NCBI RefSeq assembly: GCF_025506355.1
Contig: NZ_JANZYP010000074.1
Span: 1 to 50,917, forward strand
Length of the DNA: 50,917 nt
Origin: Sphaerisporangium corydalis
GTDB taxonomy: Bacteria > Actinomycetota > Actinomycetes > Streptosporangiales > Streptosporangiaceae
Direction of reading: 5' to 3'
Shown here: positions 50,748 through 50,917 of the stretch, one piece after another
How positions within the stretch are numbered: the first letter of the stretch is position 1
How the letters are laid out: every line of letters starts with the position of its first letter
The notes under the pieces: generated by a model
Told to the model about the DNA's origin: nothing
The model's input: only the letters and a program-made list of their open reading frames with translations
Databases searched by the model: none
Program-made: the position numbers and the translations under genes

Positions 50748-50917
50748 GCGAGGCGGCCGGCATTGGCGGGGTGCGGGTCAGCGGACCCGGGGACGGACGC
50801 GAGACCCCGATCCCCCATCACAAGACGCCGGTGGTGGGTGGGGGTGGTCAGTGGACCCGGGGACGAACGTGAGGTCCCGTCCCCTCGTCGCGAGGCGGCG
50901 GGGGCCGGTGGGGTGGG
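50748..50917. repeat. 70-bp tandem repeat at the right window edge
   Basis: Two full copies and a partial third of a diverged unit of about 70 bp. The core GGTCAGYGGACCCGGGGACG occurs at 50776 and 50846; GCGAGGCGGC occurs near 50751 and 50889. The array continues past the edge. Non-coding as far as seen; it follows the aldolase stop and may act as a terminator or spacer. Confidence 0.75.

Noticed and set aside
15946-50917. CRISPR arrays, insertion sequences, prophage or attachment sites
   Set aside because: All repeats found are tandem with no spacers or terminal inverted repeats; no transposase, integrase or tRNA target site was seen.

Overview
This is a roughly 72% GC chromosomal segment of an actinomycete. 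The evidence is a WhiB protein, PspC and toastrack envelope-stress genes, a CGNR/ABATE regulator, a DUF397 protein, a mycothiol-deacetylase-like PIG-L protein, GTG starts and near-absolute G/C at third codon positions. The family-level guess, a filamentous genus near Streptosporangiales or Streptomycetales, is inference. I see no tRNA, rRNA, IS element, prophage or CRISPR array. The only partial gene is sucD, cut by the left edge.

Layout. 1-2004: sucC-sucD (minus). 2289-3357: a minus-strand MarR/zinc-ribbon/VOC operon with a clear operator, then a secreted LppX/LolA-like protein and pcrA. 6965-7759: a PIG-L deacetylase gene behind a 34-bp tandem duplication. 7723-9805: CPBP protease, WhiB, and a lipoprotein zinc metallopeptidase. 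9851-13812: an envelope-stress module, with a LuxR-type regulator and PspC-histidine kinase facing a PspC/toastrack protein and a 58-residue membrane protein. 13882-20531: a CGNR regulator, VOC protein, FMN-type oxidoreductase, DUF1348 protein and a three-subunit molybdenum hydroxylase. 20490-22841: an MFS exporter and LacI regulator back to back. 22936-25428: an XRE/TPR regulator facing an ATPase of the RsbW type. 25485-28422: ArsR, an SRPBCC-RibD fusion and a membrane-anchored CoxG-like protein. 28656-38106: a surface glycopolymer region (GT2-TagF fusion, GT4, sulfotransferase, CDP-alcohol phosphotransferase, GT2, polysaccharide deacetylase). 38082-40255: a hypothetical protein, a DUF397 protein and an acyltransferase. 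40414-46195: guaA, a beta-propeller lipoprotein and glpD. 46777-50737: an amino-sugar (GalNAc/GlcNAc) catabolic operon with its DeoR regulator.

The most interesting signal is an operator family in the CGNR region. The motif TTCTAACGG-N16-CCGTTAGAA occurs three times with identical spacing: once over the regulator's own start and twice in front of the VOC/oxidoreductase genes. A degenerate fourth copy with the same spacing lies just downstream of the likely promoter of the molybdenum hydroxylase operon. This points to one regulon covering the block at 13.8-20.5 kb, which I do not recognise as a described pathway.

A second theme is short tandem repeats. At least ten loci carry 6- to 141-bp tandem repeats. 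Those inside genes are in frame and sit in loops or linkers of envelope proteins, and two repeats duplicate a gene's 3' end including its stop codon.
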